Shown one piece after another: positions 37,330 through 49,055 of a stretch of DNA of 64,000 nt. The DNA is from Angiostrongylus vasorum (lineage: Eukaryota; Nematoda; Chromadorea; Rhabditida; Metastrongylidae), in contig JADANN010000026.1 of assembly GCA_018806985.1 (NCBI GenBank), positions 496,001 to 560,000 of the forward strand, read 5' to 3'. The position numbers and the translations under genes were made by a program. The notes under the pieces were generated by a model, which saw only the letters and a program-made list of their open reading frames with translations, ran no database searches and was not told where the DNA came from. Every line of letters begins with the position of its first letter. Position 1 is the stretch's first letter.

Positions 37330-38080
37330 ATTATAGATATTCCATGCCGAGCTTAAGTGAAAGTCGGTCCTTGGATGTTTTCAAGTACATCTTGTTTCAT
37401 TCACACGAATGGACAAGGCTCTCACCTCTTGCAGTATTGCATAGACTTTTCTACGGCATAGTCTCTTTTTTGGATACGACTCCTCTTTCCCCATCAGTAA
37501 CAATCGACGAATAAGCTTGACGAAGTATGACTAAAATATTAAGTTTTAACAAATACACTTAGCCTTCAACATTTTTTCTTGCAGATAAAACTCACATGGG
37601 GTATAACGAACTTATTACTCTTCCGTTTGTTTTTCTTCCGTTTTTTTAGGGCCGGAGTTTCTTCGTGCAAACAGCTTCTGTAAGTTTTTTTTGTTTTAAA
37701 TTTTTGCTTTTCTCTTGCACGGAACCCTATACGTAATACGGAGCAAGCGATCAGGTACAAATATATTACTATTTTGTGAATTTTTCCAACATCTAGCACA
37801 AGATTCGAATAAAATAAAGAAGATAGGATAAGATCTGCGGTTAGACCAGTGGTGAGGGATGCCGGGCAATACCCAATACATGGTTGTGAATTCATCGCGT
37901 CACCGAGGGTTAATTAACCCACTCCTTGATATTCACTTGTAGCCATTATACAAGCTAAATATGCATACAATGAACTCTATCATTCTTGTACCCTTAGCAG
38001 AGTACTATGATTGGATGCGGATTTATATTGAGAATGAGCTGTGCTTAGTATCTTGCATACACGTTGTTTCACAAGTTGAA
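37330..38080. other. Intergenic, nothing recognised
   Basis: No gene or repeat family member identified. Confidence 0.35.
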
Positions 38081-38084
38081 AGAG

Positions 38085-38315
38085 CATAAGGAGTTCGGTG
38101 ATGATCATATAAGCCATGCATTCGACTTTATGGAACCTCTGTGGAAGTCACTGTATATGACTGTATACATATTTGGCCTGTGGTATCGAGTTTCGGTTAC
38201 TACTATGCATCGAATCACTGTTTTTATCCTCCCAAACAAGTCTGGAGCCAACCCGCCGACCGTGGAAGGATCGAAGGCTTGCTGCGCCCGGAATGCATTC
38301 CAAGTCACCTATAAC
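38085..38315 (-). mobile_element. SINE-B copy, diverged, lacking the 3' tail
   Basis: Reads in minus sense from gcattccgggc to gaatgcatgg, with family blocks ccaagcc-like and ttgtttgggaggat recognisable. It is strongly mutated. Confidence 0.55.
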
Positions 38316-38329
38316 TATTGAGCTGGTCG

Positions 38330-39770
38330 TGTCTCGGATAGTGGGAAACTTGTAATGACTTTTAGGTACTAAACAAGTGTGAAACCATTTCGATACACGT
38401 GGGCTGGTATCTGTTGAACAAAACCCTTCCTGTTCCAGCGTCGTCACATCATTTCCATATGGGTTAGCTAGTATTTTTTAAAAATTACTGCAACTAGATT
38501 TAACTATTTTTTTCAATCCAGTCAGTCACCCTACTCACCTTTATCAACGCCAGCGATCTTTCGGCCGACGACCTTCTTGGTCGGACCGTTGCAATTCCAG
38601 CTGCCCAAGAATTCGTCGAAAGGCTAAAAACTACTTACAATTTAACTCACCGATCGTATTTTCACTTCGTAATAACAAGCCACCCATAAGTGAAACTTAC
38701 TGAGCAATTGGAATAAGTGCTTCCGCCAATGAGCCTTTTCTCGGTATCATGTTTTCAGTGGTCCAGACACAGTGACACGAACTATTTGTTTCAACTCGGA
38801 GAAAAAGTTGAGCGCTTCCTAGATAAAACAACCGTAAAGCAAAACGCATACGCTGATGAGGTTGTCGTGTTAGATGAATGAAACTTGCTTATCTTACAAT
38901 TATGCTAGGAGATTGTGAGACAGTCTTGAATTTGACTCTTTTAACATTTAGTTAATCATCGCTGTATACTGTGTTTGCATTTTCCTAGTCTTTTTTTCTT
39001 TTTTAATGGCTTTTTCTATTTTACCAGAAAGTAGTTTGATATGAACAAATGCCGATTATTTTTTACAGGATATAGGAACTCTGTGTTTAATCATAACAGC
39101 GTTGCTCTCTGAACCTTTTCACCATTAACCCAATGAACATATTCTGATGTGAAGTGAGCAAACTGGCATTGAGAATGAAAACAGCAATACAGATAGTCCT
39201 GACATTGCTTATAACTTGTTATTCAGACCAATGTTGGACCAATGTTGATTAAGCTATTCCTTACGATACAATTCATGAATACGTCATTACTTAGACTGTT
39301 TTCTATATTCAATATGAATCATTTCTGAAATTACGCTAGAACTCACCACACACCTCTCGTAGGGGAGAAATAATGAAGGTTACCTGATGAGGGACATTAT
39401 CACTCTGATTGTTCTGATATGCATGATAGTTATGATAAGCGTATCTGTTTCAATCAGCAAATTTTCACAGAAAACACATTGCATAAAGGGACTACCCAAT
39501 GCCAACAAATAACGCTTCACGGTTATAGCGAAATATGAGGGAACAAAAACATTTACTAATGCTCGGAAATAGCTGACATTTGTAAACCATGAGATTAAAT
39601 AGCGAAACAGTATTCCCTATTACCTAGTGAACGAAACAAAATACAACGGACCACAATCTATAGTGATATGTGTGGCTCCATGTAAGGAAAAAATTCTTTA
39701 ACAGTATGTCGATGCACAGAAGAAAAAAAAACGGAGAGGAAGGAATTGATTTAATCACACATAGTAGTTT
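38330..39770. other. Intergenic, nothing recognised
   Basis: AT-rich; no credible gene. Confidence 0.35.
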
Positions 39771-39779
39771 AGGTTCGAT

Positions 39780-40005
39780 TTCTTTTCCGCCTGCACTTCT
39801 AGAATAGTGTCTATGAATTCCTTATTAACAATCTGGTTTGGATCGCGTTTGAAGGGCAGTGACTGCACAAGAGGTAAAGACAGAACAGATGCAGTAAAAC
39901 TGAAGCCAACCTTTTCGTGTAAAGTCCTTTCCACTGAGCTTCACTGAAGACATCATTAAAACGTTCGAGTTCTTCTAATCTCACGTCCTTGCTGGAATAC
40001 GACAC
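39780..40005 (-). pseudogene. Unrecognised gene fragment, copy X1 (two exon-like segments)
   Basis: The upper segment (about 39990-39910) encodes DVRLEELERFNDVFSEAQW. The lower segment, after the acceptor cctcttgtgcag, encodes SLPFKRDPNQIVNKEF then IDTILEVQAEKKSN and ends at a stop near 39765. A diverged paralogue lies at 45.6-45.9 kb, which supports real coding ancestry. The splice phases of the two segments do not match simply. Function unknown. Confidence 0.4.
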
Positions 40006-40009
40006 TAAA

Positions 40010-40515
40010 TTTCACTGCTGTATTGCCCTTTGGATATTGAGAGTCATAGGTTTGTATATCCAGGAAATTTGTGAAATAGGCAATGAAAAAGCAAGCAAAT
40101 TAAGCAAAGAATGAAATAAAAACTGTATAAAAACATCAATGGGCACTCAAGATTAAGTATGTCGATGAATGAAGTCCACATTCGTCAAGCTGAAAGTGAA
40201 TTCATGTACTGGTCCAACAACTCTTGTTGACAGTGGTCACAAGGCATTAGCTTTATTCATTGTTACGTATATAGTGTCTCAATTCCTAAGTGGTTTGTCG
40301 CCCTGATCGTAGCTAACGGGGGTGCGGACGGACTGGATCTCGAACTACGATATGCAGTGTGGATCCGTCCTCAGCAACATCACCCAAGCTCAAAATCACC
40401 TTAATGTATTTATTTGGAAGCCAGTTGCAGAGTGTAAACCATGAAAAGGTGGCACATCGTTCGAGACGCAAAGGATAGAAAATCTTCCTTGAACAGAAAA
40501 ATTTTTTGGACCCCT
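40010..40515. other. Intergenic, nothing recognised
   Basis: No credible gene. Confidence 0.3.
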
Positions 40516-40521
40516 TCTTCA

Positions 40522-40800
40522 GTGCAGTGGTTAGAGATGTCCCGCAGCTCAATCGTGTTTATTGCTTCGATCCCGTGTTCTGAGCTCAGCAAGTCTTCTG
40601 TTCCTCCGTAGTCGGTAAAACTGGTGCCAAGCTTGTCTGAAATGACAGCAGCACTCACTGACTTGATACGTTGGCAGTCCATCGCAAGTCACAGTATAGA
40701 CCAGATTTGCATTCAAACACATCTGACTATGCAATGAAGACGAATGCATGACGCATCCCTCAGCGATTGACCAACGCCGAGGGCTTTATCCTTTCTTATT
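40522..40800 (+). mobile_element. SINE-B copy, diverged full length
   Basis: The head has gcagtggttagagatg (A-box-like) and ttgcttcgatcccg (B box). The body has gtctgaaatgacagcagcac. The tail is gggctttatccttt. Confidence 0.7.
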
Positions 40801-41339
40801 AACAGCAGCTTGCATCGGCGAGAAACTCCGCCTACAGTTTCTTCTCAGTCATCCTCTACATATTTTATCTTTCTAAAACTTTAATGAATGCTTTGTGGCC
40901 CTGCAAAGATGCATCCACATGTGTGCCTTAAATTTCAACCTTCATAAAATCTAGTATTTTTTCAGATAGTTAGTGTTCGTTCAATGCCTCTGTCTTCAAG
41001 CGTTAGGATTGGGATTTCGGCTTGTACATCGTCCTTAAGCGGTCGGTTACTTCTTCATTCCTACTTTCGTTTCTGATTTCGGTTGCAACTTCGTCTCCGA
41101 ATCAATTAGTAGGAAGACCGAACGAACGATTCGTCGCGGAAAAGATACCTCCCTCGGATCCACATCGTGGTGAGACTTGGATACGCCGTTGCAAGGTTAA
41201 GTCAGTACTCCAGGGCGGATCAAGTTCCACAACTAGCAATAGGGCAGCCTCAGTACCCCGCACACTGGCTGCTCCCGTTTATGGCGTCGGGCGGTGAGAC
41301 AACCGGTGAGAGGCCACAAAATCTCGGGATACGGAGGAC

Positions 41340-44215
41340 GCCACTGGAACCGGATCTGACGAACAACGCAAGAATAGGAAAGGGCAACGAGAGCGAATAC
41401 ATGGTCGGAAATTTTCGATTAGAGAAAATCATGAGAATGGAAACCCGTCTCGCATGCTTCCTGTTGGCAGCACGTCTCTTTCATGGACACTCGTTTTTCC
41501 GGAAGAAGGAAAGCTGCCGCTGGACATGGGAGGTTCCTAACGGCATGACTCATGGAATATCCACCACATTCTGACAAACAGAAGATGGTGACTACTTGAC
41601 ACATCGGTAGTCCTCTCATTCTGAACTGGTTCCGATTACCGCCTTCTGCGCTCGAAGATTTCAATTCACCCCTAAGCTAAAAAAAGAATTTCACTTCATT
41701 TGACACGAGGAGAAAGTCTATCTGTATACAACGAGAACATTCTGAACGAAGTCCTACCCAAACGTGACTAACAGATTAAAGAAGACCCGACCGAAGACTA
41801 CGAGCTGCTTTGTCGAAAGGCTGAAAAGCTGTGCCGAATTCGCCTCAGTTCCTCAAGCAAAGGGAGATCGCATCGCATCTTCTGTCACTACTAAGGAGTT
41901 TCTCGAAAGAGCATGAAACTGAAGCTTGATCTAACTGCAACACGTTTAACACGGTTAGTAATAAATGCCATCTTCAAAAGAGCTTTACAGGAAGACCTAC
42001 ACCGGTACAGGCAGAAGAAAACTACTGGAAGCAGCAGAGAAGAGAAGGAGTCTGACAAAAGATGCATGTCGGTACTTGTGTGACTATAATGTTCCGCTGT
42101 CATCCCTGATGAACGAAGATGGGATCGTTAAAATTCCTCGCCATGATATGGAATTAATAGACGGGAAAACGTTCTACACTAACCTTTTCTCGTTCCACAA
42201 TCCTCATCCCGGACCCTAAACTATCCCTCGCTGAAGAAGAACCACCTGGAATTCTTCCATGGGATGTTCGAGTTGCAATAGAAAGCATGAAAAGAGGCAC
42301 TGCCCCAGGACCCGATATTGCTACCGCCGACTTCCTTAGAGCTGAAAGCCACAATTTACATGTACTTCTCGCAAATCATATGACAGCTTAGTTTTCAAAA
42401 GTGAAAACATCTCAGACCAGTGGAGGACGACGCGCACGGTTATCCTACCTAAGAAAGATGACTAAAACGTAATCATCATCGCCCGATATGCTTGTTGAGT
42501 GTAACTGTACGAGCTCTTCACGAAAACTATCTTCATCGCGCATATGGAGTGACATTGGATGAGGCGCAAGCAGTCGAGCAAGCAGGATTTTGACAAGGAT
42601 TTTTGCTGCATGGACCACATCCAAACTGTGTCCGGGGTCATCGAAGTTTGTCGAGAATACCACCTGTCTCTAGCGCTATCCTTTATCGACTAAGAAAAAG
42701 CGTTCGACGGTGTCGAAACGAATGCAATCCTATCAGCGCTCGTAGACGAAGGAGTGGACCTGTCCTGCATAAAATGTTTACTTGATACTTGAACGGCCCA
42801 TCCACACTAGTTGCGCGGGCCGCAGCATAATCACCATTTTTCGGAGATTTGCTAGTTAAACCATTGCGGTTCTCCGGAATCCCTTGGACAGCCTGGCCAA
42901 AGTCTGCGCCAGGTCGTCACCACGACAGGCAGTCGCAGCCCTTGTGGATCGGAGGGAGATTTGCCTACATCCGACTTTGATGCCAGGACGGTAGCGGATC
43001 CTGATATTGGTTTACTCTTAGCTAGGCTTCGTAATAGAAACGCCGGACTCCTCAGCTTGGGAGACCCTGCCGAGAGGACGAATCTCTCCGCTGTACATTG
43101 CAGTCCGACACCCAGAAACACCTCCCAGCCACGATGAGGCGACAAACCGTTGGGAGGTCCTACATAAAAACTCTGTCAAACTATTGTTGGAAATGCACTA
43201 CGAAAATACAGCTTTTCCATCGACTTCTTACCACACCCATACGAAAAGGGGTTTGACAGGGCGTCACAATATCGCCAAAACTGTTCAGTGCCGCACTGCA
43301 GTGGATAATGAACTCACTCGATTGGGACGGGAAAGGCATACGTATTGATGGAAAATCCCTATCACATCTTCGTTTGGCCGACGACATCGTCATTTTCTCA
43401 TGAAGTACCACCGAAGCAGATACGATTACCAACGAAATCAGCGAAGTGGGAAAAAAGATCGGGATCACGCATAAATCTGAAGAAGGCCCGGTTCACGAAA
43501 AAACCCATGGTGCGAAGGCGAAAAAAATTGAATTGGAAAGCTCTTCTCATTGCAAAGACCACCTCGTGCTTTACCTTGGGCGATCAATGAACATGGAAAA
43601 CAACATGAAGGAGGAACTATACAGAAGAAGGAGAGCAGCTTGGGCCGCATTCAGGCTTCTCAAAGAAGCCACCGACCAACTGAAGGACCCGAAAATCTGC
43701 ACTCTTCTTTTCGATTCTGTGGTCCTCCCAGTGCTCTGTTATGCTGCAGAGACGGGGTTGATACTTCAAGCACGTCAAGAATGCTTCGCACTACTAACAG
43801 AGAGCTTGAGCGATGTCTTCTGGAATATAACTGGTACTCTGAACATCTTCGAGATCTATTAGAATATATGTCGATAGCGAAACATAGATGGGCCACATAA
43901 TGAGAAGAACAGGGGACGGACGGACGAAAAGAACTGTAGAGTGGACTCCGAGAGAATGCAAACGTCCCCTAGGACAACGACTTACACGTTGTGCGGACGT
44001 GTTCGTAAACAAAGTTAATCAGCTGTACCCGCAGCTGCAGTTGTTTTACAGATCACCGTATGAGACTCGCACGCGCTACCATGCTCGAACAACACCACCA
44101 CCACGGACTACGGTTGCGTGAGAAAGGAACGAATGGCTGTGTGCTGGGGTCCGCATAACTCGTGAAGACAGACCGTCCAAGTATCCAAGTATCCAAGTAA
44201 GTAAATAAAATTATA
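41340..44215 (+). pseudogene. RTE family II LINE, interrupted by SINE-A
   Basis: Legible blocks on the plus strand: endonuclease C-terminal half (41347-41690: RWTWEVPNGMTH, then HILTNRRW, TGSDYRLLRSK); linker (41965-42220); RT entry (GILPWDVRVAIESMKRGTA, GPD); DHIQTVSGVIEVCREYH; ETNAILSALVDEGVDLS up to 42770. After the SINE-A insertion come LRLADDIVIF near 43370, YLGRSMNMENN, RRAAWAAF, KHRWATHNEK, and a 3' tail of repeated ccaagtat ending aagtaagtaaataa. The endonuclease N-terminus is not found. Multiple frameshifts. Confidence 0.85.
42775..43157 (-). mobile_element. SINE-A copy 3 inserted in RTE RT domain
   Basis: Flanked by a 12-bp target duplication with one mismatch (tcctgcataaaa 42763-42774; tcctacataaaa 43158-43169). 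The RT reading frame of the host LINE is interrupted between the ETNAILS and LADD blocks, so this insertion is younger than the LINE copy. Confidence 0.85.
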
Positions 44216-44295
44216 TAATGACCTTAGTTCCGGTAATCGAATTGTTTTCGACTCTGTGCCACATTCATGAGTGAAGTTGGAGAGCCTATGTTAAA

Positions 44296-44638
44296 AAATA
44301 TTCATATATACTTCCATATAATCCATATACTCCCATATACTTCCCTGTTACTTGATTGCAGGCTTTTGGCCGAATTGACTCGTAGAATACAATTTGCATA
44401 AACTAGAACGCACCCACACACACGTGCATGAATAAGCCCCATAAATGCAGAAAGTATGTGCCAAATCGGCGCAGCAGAAATAGGGAGTCCATCCCCTGGA
44501 TCCACCTGCGTCTCAGGGGAGCAAAGGCCGCTTTTGGTCCGCGATTAGCCCCCTATTCGCCACCTGGGGACGCGCCACGTAGCCTCGCGACTAACCGGCT
44601 GGAGATCCCTCATATGAAGTAGATCCGTGGGGAGAATC

Positions 44639-44640
<2 letters not shown>
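44296..44640 (-). mobile_element. RTE family I, 5'-end segment only
   Basis: Matches the extreme 5' segments at 32700-33045 and 52965-53560 (shared gcaggcttttggc, aattgactcgta, ctaaccggct). None of the coding region is present. LINE copies usually lose the 5' end, so a 5'-only copy is unusual. Confidence 0.75.

Positions 44641-44642
<2 letters not shown>

Positions 44643-44690
<48 letters not shown>
44643..44690. repeat. (TA)n microsatellite
   Basis: About 48 bp of pure TA between two mobile-element fragments. Confidence 0.95.
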
Positions 44691-44694
<4 letters not shown>

Positions 44695-45300
44695 ATACAT
44701 GCCGATGGTATGACCATCTGTACAACAGCAAACTGCGTGATTTTCTCAGGGTAGAGACAATGATAGCATAAGTTCGGGTACGGTGTATTTTATTTCTTTT
44801 AAAGCCTTGAGTACGAATGCGTTGAAGAAACTGGGCTCATCATCCAGTGTCGCAACAAACTAGATAAAATCGAACGAAACCCTTCAATAGGCGCAGATAA
44901 GGTAAGACGACATAGCGGACGAAGAAGACTTAGAGGTCACTTCCTGGCACAGGAATCTAAAATATCATCGTACAAGAATCTCTAGGCGTTCCAAATAAAT
45001 TTCAGAAATCCAGTGATAAACTGATGCTACATTTTTTACCCGTTACAAACAAATTCCTCACCAAGATAAGACTCTATGTGGCTGGTGCCCATTAACAAGT
45101 GGTACGAATTACGAAGGAAAAAACGGTGACTGTTTAAGAGAAGCCGTTTGCCTATGCAAATAAAAAGCTTATAAGTTGAGCTTTTATGTTTTTTGCTGGT
45201 TATGAAAGTTTAGACTGAAGCAGAATGTGCATCGATTTGACCTTCTCAGGCTCTGGAAAGTGCCTAATCGCCGAAGCATTAGCAACCGTTCTGAGCAGTC
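44695..45300 (+). pseudogene. Decayed PLE endonuclease and 3' end
   Basis: Begins at the catgccgatggtatgaccat block that precedes the endonuclease in other copies. The coding region is riddled with changes. The 3' end at 45247-45290 (caggctctggaaagtgccta) is a mutated ribozyme-like region. Confidence 0.6.
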
Positions 45301-45584
45301 TTTAAAGCAAGCACCAAGTCGAAAAGATTGTCAAGCCCCATGATTGTTCAAAACACTAGAAGATATTCCACATAACGGAACGGACATAGAGAACACACTC
45401 TCCACTTACCACGCCTTCACGAGGGAAACCACAGAATACACACACACACAATTGACTAGGCTTGGCCTGTGCATCATACCAGGGTGAAAAGTTCTAAAAT
45501 GGCACTCAACACTTTAGCTCTCCGATATTATTTTCATTTGATGAATACAAGCCAGCGTGAGTGAGGCTCACCTTAAAGTTGTGA

Positions 45585-45905
45585 GTGCAACAGGGGGTTG
45601 TTGATCATGAGGAATTCATAGGTACTCTTCTAGAGGTTCAAAGGGAGAAGAAATCGGACCTCTATCACTTCGTGTTATTAACTCAATCCCTTTTCCTCTA
45701 TTTTGACTTATGTGCTATTGGCATACTATTCGAGTATTTTTACCTGGCCGCGTTGAAGAGCAATCAGACCTTATGCCAACACCAAAGGTAAAGTGAGAGG
45801 AGAAGCAGTAGAATTGGAACCAACCGTTCCCAAGAAAACTGCTTTACACTGAACTCCGCATCAGTAAAACGCTCACATTTCTTAAATTTCACAGTTTTGC
45901 TAGCA
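45585..45905. pseudogene. Unrecognised gene fragment, copy X2, with internal inversion
   Basis: Positions 45820-45895 on the minus strand (CERFTDAEFS) and the intron-like stretch to about 45745 align with copy X1 in the same orientation. The part encoding EEFIGTLLEVQREKKSD (45610-45670) reads on the plus strand, so it is inverted relative to X1. It is therefore broken. Confidence 0.45.
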
Positions 45906-46319
45906 TGGGACCGTAAATCTCGTTACAATGTTAAGATTGGATGCTGAAAATCATGGCTATGTACATTCACAAAGCTGTACTTTATAAATAAGAGAGATTT
46001 TACTACCGCAGGACATTGGTGGAGTTAAGTGAACATATAAAAAATGTTAGTGTATTCAGACAGACTTGACACCTATTTTTTCCCGAATGAATCTCCATAA
46101 TATGGAGTCGTTCGCCTTCATTTAGAAGTGAAAGTTTTATTTTGCTATCCAAATCACCACAGCATCGGGATCGCTTACAAGAAAAAACTGGGGTAAAACG
46201 TTACACGTCCCACGACCGACATTCTATTAACCTCGGCATTGATCAAGTAATTCGTTATATTCTTGTTGAGCAAACGCGAGGTGTTATTTCATTCTTTACT
46301 CCGCAACAAGCTGACGTTT

Positions 46320-46346
46320 TGGCGAAAATCGCCTCCATCAGAGCCT
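46320..46346 (-). ncRNA. Mutated hammerhead-like motif, minus arm of composite 4
   Basis: AGGCT, CTGATGG, perfect helix II GGCG/CGCC, then AAAA in place of GAAA. Both core changes should abolish cleavage. Confidence 0.45.
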
Positions 46347-46580
46347 GGAAAGGTCATGTTGACAGTAATCAACCCGGCCAAACACCACTATAACGAACCA
46401 GAGAAAACGCTAAACCAAGATTAAAGGATCACATTGAACACAGGATAGCTTCTTTGCACACTCAACGCTTTCTATGAGTCTTCCACTGAGTATGTCACGT
46501 GGAGACCAACCGCGCAGAAATCACATGGAAGCGTGATGTACCCATCTCATCAGAATAACAGGCTTATATACCGCCAAATA

Positions 46581-46841
46581 TCACGCGTGATAATGAGGCA
46601 TTCTTCCCTGCGGTTCATTTTCGGATTTCTGGAATTCTCCATTCCTATGCGAGGATCGCGACCCGTACTTCAAAGTCCTCCCGTTATGTCTCTGGGTCCT
46701 GTGCGTTCCTAGTGGGGTATCTGGTTTACGTTTACCGACTAGGTGTTCTTTAATGCGGACACAGAGTGGTCTACCCGTTTCGCCAAAGTACTCGTCCCCG
46801 CACGCCTTACAGGAGATCAGATAAACTGTAATCGAGCTCAT
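46581..46841 (-). pseudogene. PLE GIY-YIG endonuclease, partial
   Basis: The core reads VYLISCKACGDEYFGETGR followed by PLCVRIKEHLVGKR. A deletion removes most of the linker between the THRTQRHN block and the C-terminal block. Confidence 0.75.
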
Positions 46842-47424
46842 GCAATCACCGTCTCTACCATTGGGGCAAATTATGAAATTTTGCGTTGCACATAGACGGT
46901 CATATAGGCGGTTACGAACTAGATGGCGCCTAAGAGTACTCGGTGGTATTTCAACTACGTTTACCGAATCCTTAAGACCTGCCCTTCTTAAGCAGCGTTT
47001 TATAGTGCACTTACATAATTAGAGATGAAGGGGTAGGATAAACGAGACCTTTCTATCGCTAGAGTTGTCGTTTCGGGGCCTAGGATTAACCCTACACCTA
47101 TCCCGCGCTACAGTTTCGTAGCCATTAGAAATGGTTATTTGCCGTGCCAAGTTCCGGTACTCCTCTCTTTGCTCTCTTCCCATGCACAAGTTGGTTGCTG
47201 TTCGAAAGATGTTTCTTACAAGCGCCCTTTTTGTGTGTGAAAGGTGAGAGGAGAGGTAATGAACAAATGTGTTTTTGCTACTTGGCTTTCGGTACCATTT
47301 TGTTTTTGAAGAGTTCTGATTCTCTAATTCTGTGTTCAATGTGATTGAAATCTTAGTTTAGCGTTTTCTCTGGTTGGATATGGAGGTGTTTGGCCAGGTA
47401 GATTGCTGTCAACTTGACCTTTCC

Positions 47425-47463
47425 AGGCTCTGAGGAAGGCGATAACCGCCGAAACGTCAGCTT
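47425..47463 (+). ncRNA. Best hammerhead-ribozyme candidate in PLE 3' region
   Basis: AGGCT (47425-47429), CTGAGGA (47430-47436), helix II GGCG (47438-47441) with CGCC (47447-47450) and loop ATAAC, GAAA (47451-47454), C, G, T, C (47455-47458), AGCTT (47459-47463). AGGCT pairs with AGCTT over 5 bp (one G-U). The A-U and C-G pairs of helix III have no loop between them, and ACGT is self-complementary, so a dimer of two motifs would form the active shape. Predicted cleavage is after C47458. Confidence 0.65.
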
Positions 47464-47539
47464 GTTCGTGAATAAAGAATAAAATAACACCTTGCATTTG
47501 CTCAACAAGAGTATAAGGGAAGAATTACTTAAAACGTTG

Positions 47540-48330
47540 TACTCTGTGATTTCTCGCCTCTAGAAGTAGGACTTGATAAAATGCAAACTTTAATTGCATT
47601 ACTTGGATTGAATCCATTGACGCTGATGAGATTAGCCGCACATCGAACTCCGAAATTGGCAATCACCACCCTTTTTATTTTTCTCATTTCTCAACCTAAT
47701 AGTTTTTACACTCCCTGTCATGTGAATTAATAATACTGATAATTTTTTGCAAACAAGACGCGACCTTTCTTCTTCTACTACGATAAAATTCCGATTTCTA
47801 GAGCTCACAGGTATGATTCTCGCCCTAGACCTCTGCTAGAACTTGTATATTAAATGGCGAAGGGATTCAAAGAGGGTAATTTTTCATAAAGACGCGACAG
47901 TGTTCCTAATATCTGTTATTGTCTTTACACCTGGCACGTTTACATTGAAAATTTGTTGCATTTAACTTTCAAACGAATTTGGAACTAAAACAATTGTTAG
48001 ATAATTTTATATATCATTCTTGTTGTAGAGTTAAGTTCCCGTGTTAAGTTCTTCAAGTTCTAAGGTTCCCAAATACCTTAGTTATCAGAAAACTGGTACC
48101 ATCACGAATACGATAAATTCTCTTTCATCCCAGGTGCACTTTTCAAATTTAATGTGATGATTTTGGAATCTCATGTGGAAGCGCGTCCTCTTGAACAGTT
48201 TTTGTGATATGGGAGGTTGCGGAGAAGAAACTGAAGAACTCATCTAAGTGACTGCTCTCCAAGTGACCCACAGATATGGCGGCTATCTAAAGCTGGGGAC
48301 TCATCGTCTTTAAGGTGCCCTATTCTGAGC
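47540..48330. other. Intergenic, nothing recognised
   Basis: AT-rich; no gene or repeat family member identified. Confidence 0.35.
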
Positions 48331-48332
48331 CC

Positions 48333-48545
48333 TGATGGTACTAGCAGAGAGAAAGCCGAAATGAAGGACTCGCATGGTGTGGTGATCAACGCATTAGCCC
48401 ACGGAAATGGTAACAGCGAGTTTGATCCCCACCGCAGACAGTTGCGGTCCGGAGTTTTCCAAATATCTTTTCATCGCTATGGATGTATATCCTGCCATCA
48501 AAAGTTGTAGTAGGCAGCAAATAAATAAGGTTAAAACTCACCATT
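48333..48545 (+). mobile_element. SINE-D copy
   Basis: The head region is aaggactcgcatggtgtggt, the B-box-like block is gagtttgatcccca, and the body ends cctgccatcaaaagttgtag. The tail ends ggcagcaaataaataaggtt. Confidence 0.75.
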
Positions 48546-48724
48546 TCGTTGTTTGTAAGCCTTCCAGTTATTTACTAGAGTCCAGCAGTGCAGAATCTTA
48601 CATGGCTGGGGAATGTGTCTGGTTCGAGTCAAAAAGCAGCCTAGAGTATGGCGCTAGGGCCACTTATGCTCGCAAGACACTAATCCTAGCGGCTAATTTT
48701 TGGTTCTTTGGAATTTATCTAACA

Positions 48725-49020
48725 TGCTTCAAGAGTTTTACGCATTGATGTTTCGGATTGCTCAGTGAGGATAGTGACTTTTACTTCAAAACTTTCTCCG
48801 TCATATTTCTGTCTCCCGTACGCGCCTAGTGGACTAATCGTTTAACTTCAAATTTACCAACTAGTTGTTCTTTATACGAACGTTGAGTGGTTTATCCTTC
48901 TCGCTAACGTATTCGCTCCTACACGCTTTAAAAGAGATCACATTAACCGCACCCGGACGATGCAGTCACCGTCTCTTCCATTCGAGCACATAATGCAATT
49001 TTCCATTGTGCATAGAAAAC
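48725..49020 (-). pseudogene. Decayed PLE endonuclease
   Basis: Matches the minus-strand endonuclease region of other copies (gtgacttttacttcaaaact; ttctttatacgaacg; gcagtcaccgtctcttccat). No open frame remains. Confidence 0.6.
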
Positions 49021-49055
49021 ACTAGCTCATCAGGAACACAGTGAATTACTGATCA

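Larger units (their letters stand above)
46194..47538. mobile_element. PLE composite 4: tail-out inverted pair
   Basis: The minus arm (about 46203-47334) holds the RT C-terminal end (KTKWYRKPSS), endonuclease and 3' region. The plus arm (47335-47529) holds only the 3' region. The direct repeat taaaacgtt at 46194-46202 and 47530-47538 is the candidate target duplication. The right arm end matches the composite 3 terminus (tgctcaacaaga). Confidence 0.8.
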
